Part shown: positions 38,083-46,639 of the stretch, in pieces
Layout: each line of letters begins with the position of its first letter
How positions within the stretch are numbered: the first letter of the stretch is position 1
Assembly: GCA_025360585.1 (NCBI GenBank)
Contig: JANYBW010000073.1
Span: forward strand, 1 to 64,000
Source of the DNA: Actinomycetes bacterium
GTDB taxonomy: Bacteria; Actinomycetota; Acidimicrobiia; IMCC26256; PALSA-610
Direction: 5' to 3'
DNA: 64,000 nt
Notes under the pieces: generated by a model
Told to the model about the DNA's origin: nothing
Database searches by the model: none
Seen by the model: the letters and a program-made list of their open reading frames with translations, nothing else
Program-made: the position numbers and the translations under genes

Positions 38083-38709
38083 GTGGATTGTGAATTCCAA
38101 GGGCCGAAGCGCGGCGCCGATCGCGCGGTGTTATTGGCGCACGGCGCGGGCGCCGACATGAACGCGAACACGTTGACTGTATTTGCGGATGCGTTGGCGG
38201 TAATCGGTGTGCCGTCGTTGCGTTTCAATTTCGCGTACCGTGCCTCCGGTCGGGGTGCGCCGCCCAAGGCGCCCGTACTCGAAATTGAAGTCCGCGCCGC
38301 AGCCGCCGAGTTGATGCGACGGACGAAGCTTCCGTCGGATCGCATCGTGGTCGGGGGGCGCTCGATGGGCGGTCGGATCGCTTCGATGGTCGCGGCGGCT
38401 GATGGCGCGATGGGCTGTCTGCTGCTGGGGTATCCGTTGCATCCGCCCGGAAAACCTGATGTTTTGCGCGTCGCGCATTTTGGTTCGCTGCGTTCGCCCG
38501 TGTTGTTTGTATCGGGAACGCGCGATGCGTTTGGAACGCCCGACGAGTTGCAATTGCACGCACGTTCGATCTCCGGGGCGGTGCGGTTTCATTGGATCGA
38601 CACCGCCGACCACGGCTTTCGCCCACTAAAAAAAGTTACCGGCCTCACAACCGACGAAGCCCTCATCCCCGTAGCCGAGTTCGCGGCGCAGTGGGTTGCC
38701 TCGTTGTAA
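38083..38709 (+). CDS. Small alpha/beta hydrolase (KANL3/Tex30-like)
   Basis: A 208-residue hydrolase. VLLAHGAGADMNANTL holds the oxyanion-hole HGAG, VVGGRSMGGRIAS the nucleophile Ser, VSGTRDAFGTP the acid and ADHGFRPLKK the His. This matches the dienelactone-hydrolase-like KANL3/Tex30 family. Start GTG 38083 lies 3 nt after the peptidase stop with an AAAGG site nearby, so the two are probably co-transcribed. Substrate unknown. Confidence 0.85.
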   Translation: MDCEFQGPKRGADRAVLLAHGAGADMNANTLTVFADALAVIGVPSLRFNFAYRASGRGAPPKAPVLEIEVRAAAAELMRRTKLPSDRIVVGGRSMGGRIASMVAAADGAMGCLLLGYPLHPPGKPDVLRVAHFGSLRSPVLFVSGTRDAFGTPDELQLHARSISGAVRFHWIDTADHGFRPLKKVTGLTTDEALIPVAEFAAQWVASL

Positions 38710-38719
38710 AAGTAGGTCC

Positions 38720-38926
38720 CTACGGTTCGGTACGCGCTGCGGTGAGCAGCATCGCGAATCGTGGCCCGACAAGATCAACCCACATCGCGATGGGTCGGTC
38801 ATCGTCGATATCCAAGATGCGCGTGCCGCTGGCCCATTCGTTCAAACGGAAGTGCAGCAGCGGTGCAATGGAGAAAGAAGCGAAGGCCCCGGAATCGAAA
38901 ACGGATCGCGCCTCGACCGCAACTAT
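38720..38926 (-). pseudogene. Protein-like frame without a normal start
   Basis: A 60-70 residue frame reads IVAVEARSVFDSGAFASF and, further on, HFRLNEWASGTRILD and WVDLVGPRFAMLL, ending at TAG 38720-38722. It looks like folded protein but has no ATG, GTG or TTG in the first half. The only codon positioned for coupling is ATA, overlapping the upstream TAG as ATAG. It may be a C-terminal gene remnant, a gene broken by an indel, or a non-AUG start. I recognise no family. Confidence 0.4.
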
Positions 38927-40311
38927 CCGAGTGGAGGCAACGCTTGGTGTTTGTCCATCATGTCACCCATGACCGCGCGGATGAATTGGTCGGCTTCGTC
39001 GGTGAGGCCGCCCGAAATCCCGCCATAGATTGAGCCACTTTTCGCCGGTTGTCCTGCGTTGGCCTTCGCGTGTGCGACCGCAGTTGCGAGATCGGCGGTC
39101 CAGGATTCGCGCACGCCGGGTTGCGTTTGGGGGCGCGTGACGCACATGTGAATCGAGTTCGGATACTGCTGCCCATTCATACGCCAGCCGAGGGGTCGGA
39201 GTGCATCGTTGACGTGATAAATGTCGAATGCTTCGCTGGTAAATGAGAAACAAAAACTTGGAGTACCGATGATGCGCAGATCCGCGTGGGAGCGGATGTC
39301 GTCTTGCATCGCGTAGGCCGTATCGAAAATGGCCTTGGCGTACTTGAGGTAACCCTCTTTGCCGAGATGCACCATCGACGCCCAGCTCGCGGCAAGCAAC
39401 CCGCTCGAACGCGAACCGTCGATTCCGGGCGAACAGTATTTTCCGCCAGTCCACGCGGTCTGGAAAAAGTATTGACCGTTGCGCAATGCCTGATCGCGAA
39501 ACAACAGCAACGATGTGCCTTTGAGGCCGTAACCAAACTTGTGGGTGTCGGCAGAGATGGTGGTGACTCCAGGAATACGGAAATCGAACACCGGGATTGG
39601 AAATCCGAGCATCTCTCCGAACGGCAGAATGAAACCGCCGAGGCATCCATCAACGTGCATGCCAACGCCGCGCGACATGGCGAGTGCGGCGAGTTCCGCG
39701 ATTGGGTCGATCGTTCCGTAGCCGTAGTTGCACGCTGAACCAATGATTGCAACGGTTTTGTCGTCGATCAAGCTCGCGATCGAATCAACGTCAGCAGTCG
39801 CAGTCGTGGGATCAATCGCTGCGATGCGTAGTTCAATGCCGAGCAAATGACACGCTTTGTCGAATGCCGGATGTGCGGTTTCGGGCTTCACGACGTTCCA
39901 GCCCGTGATGCCACGAGCGGTGCCAGCTTCGCGGTACGACAACATCGCGTGCAGGATCGAGCCACTTCCACCACTGGTTACGAGGCCGGCGGGCGTCGTT
40001 TCGGTAACCGCATCCGCGTGCATGAGATCGAGGCCCATCGCGATCATCTCACCTTCGAATCGAGTACTCGAAGGGCAGACGTCGCGCTGCAACGCGTTCA
40101 TGTGACCGAACAGTGAGAATGCTTCATCGAGGTACGCGTAGTGCTCTTTGTCGCCGCAATACATCGAGCCAGAGACCTTGCCGTTTTCCCAAGACGCGTC
40201 TTCGCGTTCGGCCATCGAGTGCAATTCGGCGAGAATTTCTTCGCGTGGCCGACCCGTTTCGGGCAAACCGCGAACGACTGGGTATTCATCGGCGTAGGGG
40301 TAAAAACTCAT
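38923..40311 (-). CDS. PLP-dependent decarboxylase/sphingosine-1-phosphate lyase-like enzyme
   Basis: A 462-residue fold-type I PLP enzyme. The cofactor lysine is in TTISADTHKFGYGLKGTS; MHVDGCLGGFILPF holds the PLP-binding Asp and VTSGGSGSILHAML the phosphate loop. The SADTHKFGYGLKGTS wording and overall layout resemble sphingosine-1-phosphate lyase and group II decarboxylases such as tyrosine or aspartate decarboxylase. Bacteria with such genes may degrade phosphorylated sphingoid bases, but the substrate cannot be fixed from sequence. Confidence 0.88.
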   Translation of the reverse strand: MSFYPYADEYPVVRGLPETGRPREEILAELHSMAEREDASWENGKVSGSMYCGDKEHYAYLDEAFSLFGHMNALQRDVCPSSTRFEGEMIAMGLDLMHADAVTETTPAGLVTSGGSGSILHAMLSYREAGTARGITGWNVVKPETAHPAFDKACHLLGIELRIAAIDPTTATADVDSIASLIDDKTVAIIGSACNYGYGTIDPIAELAALAMSRGVGMHVDGCLGGFILPFGEMLGFPIPVFDFRIPGVTTISADTHKFGYGLKGTSLLLFRDQALRNGQYFFQTAWTGGKYCSPGIDGSRSSGLLAASWASMVHLGKEGYLKYAKAIFDTAYAMQDDIRSHADLRIIGTPSFCFSFTSEAFDIYHVNDALRPLGWRMNGQQYPNSIHMCVTRPQTQPGVRESWTADLATAVAHAKANAGQPAKSGSIYGGISGGLTDEADQFIRAVMGDMMDKHQALPPLG

Positions 40312-40351
40312 CGTTGATCCTGTCGGGAGGGCGAGCGCGATCGGGCGTGCC

Positions 40352-40357
40352 TAGAGT
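40352..40357 (+). promoter_or_regulatory. Putative leaderless -10 (TAGAGT) for the FGGY kinase gene
   Basis: TAGAGT, 6-nt spacer, ATG 40364. Confidence 0.45.
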
Positions 40358-40363
40358 CGGGAT

Positions 40364-41896
40364 ATGGATACGGACGCACCCTACGTGCTCGCAATCGACC
40401 TTGGCACTACGGCTGTGAAAGTCGCAGTCGTTGATCCACTTGGTGTGGTGATCGCGAGCGCAAGCGAACAGCACGTTTCGACGTCGACACTCGACGGTGG
40501 CGTGGAACAGGACGCCGAGCTCTGGTGGCAGAGCATCGGCCGTTGTTCTCGCCAGGCGATCGCCCAAATGATCGACCAGTCGAGAGCGAATGCCGGCGCT
40601 GCGGTTTCGGTAATTGCAGTGACCGCCCAATACATGTCGGTGGTTGCCATCGACGCGATCGGTCGCCCGACTTCGCCGGTGATCATGTGGACGGATCGAC
40701 GCGGCGAATCAGTCCATCCGCTGAATGAGCGTTACGACCTATGGGAGCAATGGCTCGATATCCACGGGTTGATTCCGCTCCCCAACGACGATGTCGGTCA
40801 CATCGCAGTCTTGCGATCGCGCCACCCATCACACGCCGATGCGATGACCGCCTACGTTGAGCCGGCCGACGCGATTGCGTCGCGTCTTGTGGGCCGCGTC
40901 TGTGCAACGCCGAGTACCGCGTTTCCGCTGATGTGCACCGACAATCGCGATTGGGCGAATGTTGATTACAACGATGAGCATCTCGCACTCGCGCAGCTCA
41001 CGAGAGATCAACTCGCGCCGCTGGTAGCGGTTGAACTACCGCTTGGTGAAGTGACAGCCGAAGCCGCTGATCATCTGGGAGTTTCGAGATCCACGATTGT
41101 GATGCCCGCAACGATTGATTCGGTGACCTCGGCTATCGGCTGCGGTGCGGTGGCCGCGCAACGGGCCGCGTTCGTGGTGGGCACAACGGCTGTGATGGCG
41201 ACTCACGTTGGCGAAAAGCGCGGCGATCTCGGGCTAGGAATGACCACCATTCCGAGCCCGATTCCGAATCAATATTTCGTGATGGCCGAAAACGGCATGG
41301 GTGGAAAAGCCCTCGATATGTTCGTGAATCAGATGGCCTATCCCAATGATGCGCTTGCGTTGGGTGCCGCGCCGGCCGATGCGTTCGATCGGGCGGAGCG
41401 CGCTGCTGCGAGCGTCGCGGCGGGCGCAAATGGGGTGCAGTTCTTGCCGTGGCTTGTTGGGTCGATCGCACCAGCTCCCGATGACGACATTCGCGGCGGT
41501 TTCCTCGGAATCGGTGCCGATACAAATCGCGCGCAGCTTGCCCGCGCCGTATACGAAGGGGTTGCGCTTAACGCTGCGTGGCTTCTCGCTCCATTCAGCG
41601 CGTTTGCCCAATGCAATTATGCGGAGATCACGTTCGGTGGAGGAGGTGCGCGCAGTGATCTTTGGTCACAGATTTTGGCGGACGCGTGCAACGTCGTTGT
41701 GCATCAACTTGCTGATCCTGCGCACGCCAATGCTCGGGGTGCGGCGTTGCTCGCGCACGCACTCCTGGGGCACATGAGCTTTGATGCGATCCCAGAACGG
41801 TTGATTGTCCGCCAGAGCTACGCGCCCCAGAACGCGGAAGTTTATGCGCCATTGCGCGAACGGCTGATCGCCGCGCACGCCGCGATCCCGCGTTGA
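40364..41896 (+). CDS. FGGY-family carbohydrate kinase (xylulokinase-like)
   Basis: A 510-residue two-domain sugar kinase. LAIDLGTTAVKVAVVD is the phosphate-1 motif, ITFGGGGARSDLWSQILAD the adenosine motif, and VIMWTDRRGES holds the likely catalytic Asp region. It phosphorylates a pentulose, hexulose or polyol; xylulokinase-like is the closest visible fit. It is alone, with no sugar transporter or isomerase nearby, so the substrate stays open. Confidence 0.88.
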   Translation: MDTDAPYVLAIDLGTTAVKVAVVDPLGVVIASASEQHVSTSTLDGGVEQDAELWWQSIGRCSRQAIAQMIDQSRANAGAAVSVIAVTAQYMSVVAIDAIGRPTSPVIMWTDRRGESVHPLNERYDLWEQWLDIHGLIPLPNDDVGHIAVLRSRHPSHADAMTAYVEPADAIASRLVGRVCATPSTAFPLMCTDNRDWANVDYNDEHLALAQLTRDQLAPLVAVELPLGEVTAEAADHLGVSRSTIVMPATIDSVTSAIGCGAVAAQRAAFVVGTTAVMATHVGEKRGDLGLGMTTIPSPIPNQYFVMAENGMGGKALDMFVNQMAYPNDALALGAAPADAFDRAERAAASVAAGANGVQFLPWLVGSIAPAPDDDIRGGFLGIGADTNRAQLARAVYEGVALNAAWLLAPFSAFAQCNYAEITFGGGGARSDLWSQILADACNVVVHQLADPAHANARGAALLAHALLGHMSFDAIPERLIVRQSYAPQNAEVYAPLRERLIAAHAAIPR

Positions 41897-41915
41897 CGAT
41901 TGTAAACACGCTGGT

Positions 41916-42446
41916 TCAATCTCCTTGAGCCCCGTCGATCGCTTCCCGGAAAATGTCGGCATGGCCAGCGTGGCGAGCGAGTTCTTCGATCATGTGGATG
42001 TAAATCCAACGCAATGTGATATTCAACTCGCGACGATCCGGGCGCTGCACGATGTCGTCGAGCGCGAACTCCACGGCACTTGCCCGCGCGACAACGCACG
42101 CGGCGTCGTACATATCGAGTACGGATGCGACGGTCTCGCTCGGGGTTGGTTTCCAATCGCAATCTCGATCGGATGCTTCGTCGGCTTCGCTCCAAAAATA
42201 TGACGGCCGAGTATCCGCGAGCACGTCGACGAACCACCACAATTCAACGCCCGCGAGATGGCGCACCAAACCCAACAACGACATGCCTGAAGGCGTGCGA
42301 ATTGTTCGCGCCTCGGCTTCGTTGACTCCATCGAGTTTGCGGACGATTATCGCCCGATAAAAATCCAAAAAGCCTTCCAACATTTCGCGTTCGTTGGCGT
42401 CGCGGGCCGGTTCGGATGCGATCGCAGATCGTCGACTCTCAGTCAT
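41916..42446 (-). CDS. DinB/DUF664 family protein
   Basis: A 176-residue four-helix bundle. LLGLVRHLAGVELWWFVDVL and TLRWIYIHMIEELARHAGHADIFREA contain the His residues of the DinB/MSMEG metal site; such proteins may be mycothiol- or bacillithiol-linked transferases. ATG 42446 is chosen because TATTGT lies 7 nt upstream; a frame to 42539 would overlap murA. Confidence 0.85.
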   Translation of the reverse strand: MTESRRSAIASEPARDANEREMLEGFLDFYRAIIVRKLDGVNEAEARTIRTPSGMSLLGLVRHLAGVELWWFVDVLADTRPSYFWSEADEASDRDCDWKPTPSETVASVLDMYDAACVVARASAVEFALDDIVQRPDRRELNITLRWIYIHMIEELARHAGHADIFREAIDGAQGD

Positions 42447-42453
42447 GCTCACG

Positions 42454-42459
42454 ACAATA
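42454..42459 (-). promoter_or_regulatory. Putative leaderless -10 (TATTGT) for the DinB gene
   Basis: Minus strand TATTGT, 7-nt spacer, ATG 42446. Confidence 0.45.
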
Positions 42460-42505
42460 GAGGCTGAGGTCTCCGAGGGAACCGAAATTGTTGCGGCGTT
42501 CCCTC

Positions 42506-42511
42506 TACGAT
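42506..42511 (+). promoter_or_regulatory. Putative leaderless -10 (TACGAT) for murA
   Basis: TACGAT, 7-nt spacer, ATG 42519. The box overlaps the alternative in-frame ATG 42510, favouring the later start. Confidence 0.5.
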
Positions 42512-42518
42512 GAGCGAG

Positions 42519-43784
42519 ATGTCGACGATCGTTGTGCAAGGCGGTGGATCACTCCTAGGCCAGGTCCGCGTCTCGGGAGCAACGAAAAACGAAGGTACCA
42601 AAGTCATGGCGGCCGCGTTGCTCGCCGACGGTGAATGCCACATCACCAATATTCCCAGGGTCGATGATCTCGATGTGATGATCGAGTTGCTTGAGGTGAT
42701 CGGTGCCCGAGTGACGTGGACGTCTCCGACGAGCTTGACGGTCGATGCGAGTGGTGAACTGAATCCGGTTGCGCCGTACGAATTGGTTTCCAAAATGCGC
42801 GCTTCGATCAACGTGCTGGGGCCGTTGATCGCTCGGTGTGGTGAAGCCAAGGTTGCCTTGCCGGGTGGCGACGCGATCGGTAGTCGCAAACTTGATATGC
42901 ACGTCAGCGGTTTGCGTGCGATGGGCGCGCAGGTTGAACAACAACACGGTTACCTGGTGGCGTGGACTGATGGTGCGTTGCTGGGTGCCAGGCACGTTCT
43001 CGATTTTCCGAGTGTTGGAGCAACCGAAAATTTGTTGACTGCGGCGGTGGTCGCGAAGGGCACGACCGTTATTGATAACGCGGCGCGCGAACCTGAAATC
43101 ACCGAGCTCTGCGCGTTTTTGAATCGCATGGGCGCGCACGTGGAAGGCGGCGGGACCTCCACGATCACGATCTACGGAGTCGAACAACTCGAGGCTGCCG
43201 ATATTGAACTCATCGGCGATCGCATTGAAACGGGCACGTTGTTGCTGGCCTGCGCCATGGCCGGTGGCGAAGTCGAGATCGACGGCGCGCAGCTCGAACA
43301 CGTTGAAGTCATGGCGCGCAAGCTCGGCGAGATGGGCATGCTCGTAGCGCCAACCACCAATGGGCTCTGGGCGCGCGCCGGGCAGCGACTACGTGCAATC
43401 GATATCGCGACGCTGCCGTTTCCAGGATTTGCGACCGATCTGATGCCGTTGGCGGTCGCGCTGCTCGCGGTGTGCGATGGCAGCGGAATCGTGACCGAAA
43501 ACATTTACGACGGTCGGTTTCAGTTTGTCGACGAACTGGCGCGAATGGGTGCTGATGTGCGTAACAACGGCCGCCACGCGATCGTTCGTGGGGTCCAACG
43601 TCTGCAGGGTGCGCCCGTGCAGTCGACCGATGTGCGAGCTGGTGCGGCACTTGTGCTCGCGGGCTTGGTCGCGGATGGTGAAACGACCGTCTACGGATGC
43701 GAGCACGTTGACCGCGGCTATGTCGATCTCGCTGGGAGTCTGCGCGCGCTCGGTGCCGATGTCCAGGTGATACCGAACGATTGA
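42519..43784 (+). CDS. murA: UDP-GlcNAc enolpyruvyl transferase with Cys-to-Asp active site
   Basis: A 421-residue enzyme making UDP-GlcNAc-enolpyruvate, the first committed step of peptidoglycan synthesis. RVSGATKNEGTKVMAAAL is the substrate Lys/Asn loop, with one residue more than the usual SGAKN form. The active-site loop reads LPGGDAIGSRKLDMH: Asp118 replaces the Cys alkylated by fosfomycin, as in Mycobacterium MurA, so natural fosfomycin resistance is expected. ATG 42519 was chosen from the leaderless spacing; ATG 42510 is only 9 nt upstream. Confidence 0.93.
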   Translation: MSTIVVQGGGSLLGQVRVSGATKNEGTKVMAAALLADGECHITNIPRVDDLDVMIELLEVIGARVTWTSPTSLTVDASGELNPVAPYELVSKMRASINVLGPLIARCGEAKVALPGGDAIGSRKLDMHVSGLRAMGAQVEQQHGYLVAWTDGALLGARHVLDFPSVGATENLLTAAVVAKGTTVIDNAAREPEITELCAFLNRMGAHVEGGGTSTITIYGVEQLEAADIELIGDRIETGTLLLACAMAGGEVEIDGAQLEHVEVMARKLGEMGMLVAPTTNGLWARAGQRLRAIDIATLPFPGFATDLMPLAVALLAVCDGSGIVTENIYDGRFQFVDELARMGADVRNNGRHAIVRGVQRLQGAPVQSTDVRAGAALVLAGLVADGETTVYGCEHVDRGYVDLAGSLRALGADVQVIPND

Positions 43785-43827
43785 CACGAGAACTGGGGTC
43801 GGCGGAATAAAGCCGGGTCCGGAGGGG

Positions 43828-43833
43828 TAAGCT
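43828..43833 (+). promoter_or_regulatory. Putative leaderless -10 (TAAGCT) for the NFU gene
   Basis: TAAGCT, 6-nt spacer, ATG 43840. Confidence 0.45.
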
Positions 43834-43839
43834 CACCGT

Positions 43840-44091
43840 ATGGCTCTCGACATTGCGACAATGGAACCTCAGATCCTTGAGGCGATCGACATCATCCGCC
43901 CCGCGCTGCAAAGCGACGGTGGCGACATTGTGTTCAACAACATCGACGAAGACGGCGTTGTGCACGTCTCGCTCGTCGGTGCGTGTGGCACGTGCCCGGT
44001 ATCGACGATGACGTTGAAGGCAGGCGTGGAGCGGATCATCATGGACCGGGTTCCGGGCGTCACCGAGGTTGTTTCCGACAACACTGAGTGA
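43840..44091 (+). CDS. NifU C-terminal (NFU) domain Fe-S scaffold
   Basis: An 83-residue stand-alone NFU domain. ALQSDGGDIVF and ACGTCPVSTMTLK carry the Cys49-x2-Cys52 pair that binds a bridging Fe-S cluster between two subunits. It delivers clusters to apo-proteins. It sits 6 nt before meaB. Confidence 0.9.
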   Translation: MALDIATMEPQILEAIDIIRPALQSDGGDIVFNNIDEDGVVHVSLVGACGTCPVSTMTLKAGVERIIMDRVPGVTEVVSDNTE

Positions 44092-44097
44092 GCCGGT

Positions 44098-45051
44098 GTG
44101 GCTGAAACAGTTACGGATCTCGTAACGCGCGCACTTGCCGACGATCGAGGCGCGCTTTCTCGACTGTTGACCATGATCGAATCTGGCGGTGAAACTGCCC
44201 GAAACGTTGTTGCGAAGATCTATGAGTCGAACAACGAGTGTTGGACCGTCGGTATCACTGGTGCACCGGGCGCCGGCAAATCGACGCTGACCGATCGACT
44301 GGTCGGCGCGTTGGTCGCCGACACTTCGATGGTGGGCGTACTCGCCATCGACCCAACCAGTCCGTTCAGTGGTGGTGCAATTCTTGGTGACCGCATTCGC
44401 ATGCAATCGCACACAACGGATCCGCGGGTCTTTATCCGTTCTATGGCAACCCGCGGTCATCTGGGTGGTCTCGCCGCAGCAACCCCGCAAGCCGCACGTC
44501 TCCTCGCGGCAACCGGTTTTGCGTGGGTATTGATCGAAACCGTCGGTGTAGGACAAGTTGAAGTTGAGATCGCCGACCACGCCGATACAACGATCGTGGT
44601 TGTGAATCCGGGCTGGGGCGATGCCGTGCAGGCGAACAAAGCTGGCCTGATGGAAATTGCCGACATCTTCGTTGTGAACAAAGCGGATCGGCCCGGTGCC
44701 GACGAAACCATTCGCGAAATCGAAAGTATGCAAGCGTTGACCGTCGCGACAGATTGGCGACCACCGATCGTCGCGACTTCGGCCACAACGGGCGACGGCG
44801 TTGCGGCACTCGCCAGCGCAATTCAGTTGCATCGAAAACATATTGAAAATACTGGCTCAAACCTGATTCAGCGTACGGCTCGAGTCGCCGACGAATTGCG
44901 AGCGATCGTGCGAGAAATCGCGATCGAACGCGTGATGTTCGAATGTGTCGGGCCGCGTTTCGATTCGTTGACTGCCGCGGTCACAAGCGGTGCTGTTGAT
45001 CCCTACACCGCAGCGACGCGGCTGCTCGACCAGACAACACAACCCGACTGA
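44098..45051 (+). CDS. meaB: MeaB/ArgK-family G3E P-loop GTPase
   Basis: A 317-residue metallochaperone-type GTPase that protects or loads B12-dependent acyl-CoA mutases. The P-loop is GAPGAGKST (about 55-63). Other motifs are DPTSPFSGGAILGDRIRM, IETVGVGQVEVEIAD (switch II) and VVNKADRPG (base recognition). GTG 44098 follows the NFU stop by 6 nt. No methylmalonyl- or ethylmalonyl-CoA mutase gene is in this window, so its client must lie elsewhere. Confidence 0.92.
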   Translation: MAETVTDLVTRALADDRGALSRLLTMIESGGETARNVVAKIYESNNECWTVGITGAPGAGKSTLTDRLVGALVADTSMVGVLAIDPTSPFSGGAILGDRIRMQSHTTDPRVFIRSMATRGHLGGLAAATPQAARLLAATGFAWVLIETVGVGQVEVEIADHADTTIVVVNPGWGDAVQANKAGLMEIADIFVVNKADRPGADETIREIESMQALTVATDWRPPIVATSATTGDGVAALASAIQLHRKHIENTGSNLIQRTARVADELRAIVREIAIERVMFECVGPRFDSLTAAVTSGAVDPYTAATRLLDQTTQPD

Positions 45052-45713
45052 TGGCGCATCCACTCGCGGCCGCGTTTGAAGCAGCATTTCGAGGATCATT
45101 TCCTGTCGTCGACGGCATCGTCGACGTGCTGCCAAAGCTCACCGGTACTGCTGATGCGTTGATCGGCTTCACTGGGCATTGGATGTTGGCAGCCGACGTT
45201 GACAAGGCCGTCGTTGCTCAGCAGCTGGTTCCTGGGGATTTTTCGATTCCGATGTCTGGTGCGTTTGTGCATTGGTTAGCCGAAACTCTCGGGACTACCT
45301 CGGGCCCGCAAGACGCGCTCTTCGTCGCCACTGCGACCGGAGTACCTGACGATAACGACGCGACGATCCTTGAACTCGAACGAGTACAAGACCTAGATCA
45401 CCCGCGCGTGCGGCGTGCGATGCGATACCGCGAAGATGTACGTGTCTATTCGACAGAACACGGCGATGGCGTGGTCGTGCTCGGGCGCGGTGTGACGCGA
45501 CGCTGGGAAGTCGCTTTCGAAGCTGCGGATGGATCACAGCATGCGGGACTGGGGCGCAAATTGGCGCGTGCCGCACTCACTCTGTTGCCCGAAGGTACCG
45601 CCATCTGGGCACAGGTTTCTCCTGGCAACGCGGCATCGATGCGGACCGTGATCGCTGCCGGGTACCGCCCGATTGGTGCAGAGATTCTGTTTCCGAAGCG
45701 AGCCCGGAGCTGA
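45051..45713 (+). CDS. GNAT-like acetyltransferase
   Basis: A 220-residue protein. The C-terminal part has the GNAT acetyl-CoA motif QHAGLGRKLARAALTLLPEG and NAASMRTVIAAGYRPIGAEILF. The N-terminal half is less typical. Its ATG overlaps the meaB stop by 1 nt, so it is co-translated with the GTPase. Substrate unknown. Confidence 0.75.
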   Translation: MAHPLAAAFEAAFRGSFPVVDGIVDVLPKLTGTADALIGFTGHWMLAADVDKAVVAQQLVPGDFSIPMSGAFVHWLAETLGTTSGPQDALFVATATGVPDDNDATILELERVQDLDHPRVRRAMRYREDVRVYSTEHGDGVVVLGRGVTRRWEVAFEAADGSQHAGLGRKLARAALTLLPEGTAIWAQVSPGNAASMRTVIAAGYRPIGAEILFPKRARS

Positions 45714-45781
45714 CCCGCTCGCGGGATCGCTAGGTGAGCCGACCGGATGCTCAGAGTCGAGTGAAGCCTCACCGGACTTCG

Positions 45782-45787
45782 TAGTCT
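45782..45787 (+). promoter_or_regulatory. Putative leaderless -10 (TAGTCT) for the enoyl-CoA hydratase gene
   Basis: TAGTCT, 7-nt spacer, ATG 45795. Confidence 0.5.
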
Positions 45788-45794
45788 TGGCGTC

Positions 45795-46580
45795 ATGACC
45801 TCTGACGATTTGGTACTGCTCGAACGACACGACAACGGTGTCTGCGTACTGACGCTCAATCGGCCTCCGATGAACCCACTTTCGAGCGCCGTTTTGCAGC
45901 GGATTACTGAGCTCGCCCAGCAACTTGCAGTCGATGCTGCGGTGAAAGCGGTTGTGATCACCGGCAGTGATCGGGCCTTTGCTGCAGGAGCCGACGTGAA
46001 TGAGTTCGAACTCACCGAGAGCGGAGCCCGGGTCGTCGCTGCGAATTTTCGAGCGGCCTGCGACGCGATTGCCGCAATCCCTCGACCGGTGATTGCTGCA
46101 GTGCAAGGATTCGCGCTCGGTGGTGGCCTTGAGCTTGCGATGGCGTGCGACATTCGGGTCGGTGGCGAGAACACTCGCGTCGGCCAGCCCGAGATTCTGC
46201 TCGGGATCATTCCTGGCGGCGGAGGTACCCAACGACTCGCGCGGATCGTCGGCGCGAGCCGCGCCAAAGAACTCATCTGGACGGGCCGGCAGGTGAAAGC
46301 CCCCGAAGCGCTTGCGATCGGGCTACTCGATGAAGTCGTTGCGAATGATGCGGTTGTCGCGCGGGCCCTCGAACTCGGCGCCCAGCTGAGTGCGGGGCCG
46401 TCGGCGGCGATTGGCCTAGCAAAACGGGCGATCAACGAAGGCCTCAACCTCGATTTGGCCGCGGGCCTCGATCTGGAAGCCGATTGTTTCGCCGGTTCGT
46501 TCGAAACGGAAGATGCCAAATCTGGAGTTGCCAGCTTCGTCGAGCATGGCCCCGGCAAAGCCACCTTCACCGGCCATTAA
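45795..46580 (+). CDS. Enoyl-CoA hydratase/isomerase
   Basis: A 261-residue crotonase-fold enzyme. The oxyanion hole is built from AFAAGADVNEF and GFALGGGLELAMACD. The two catalytic Glu residues fall in GGGLELA and GQPEILLGIIPGGGGTQRL, so hydratase activity is expected. It acts in beta-oxidation of fatty acids or steroid side chains and is followed by acyl-CoA dehydrogenase and acyl-CoA synthetase genes. Confidence 0.92.
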   Translation: MTSDDLVLLERHDNGVCVLTLNRPPMNPLSSAVLQRITELAQQLAVDAAVKAVVITGSDRAFAAGADVNEFELTESGARVVAANFRAACDAIAAIPRPVIAAVQGFALGGGLELAMACDIRVGGENTRVGQPEILLGIIPGGGGTQRLARIVGASRAKELIWTGRQVKAPEALAIGLLDEVVANDAVVARALELGAQLSAGPSAAIGLAKRAINEGLNLDLAAGLDLEADCFAGSFETEDAKSGVASFVEHGPGKATFTGH

Positions 46581-46627
46581 ACCCGTCCCCGAGCGTCGTG
46601 GATTGGCTCGGGAATCGCCTTCGGCGT

Positions 46628-46633
46628 TACGTT
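46628..46633 (+). promoter_or_regulatory. Putative leaderless -10 (TACGTT) for the double acyl-CoA dehydrogenase
   Basis: TACGTT, 6-nt spacer, ATG 46640. Confidence 0.5.
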
Positions 46634-46639
46634 GCGGAG

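Noticed and set aside
42510-42518. ATG 42510 as the murA start
   Set aside because: It overlaps the best -10 box; ATG 42519 has the same spacing as other leaderless genes. The difference is only three residues, so it remains possible.
43309-44841. 510-residue minus-strand open frame
   Set aside because: It lies opposite murA, NFU and meaB, is Arg/His-rich without domains, and these three genes have clear family motifs.
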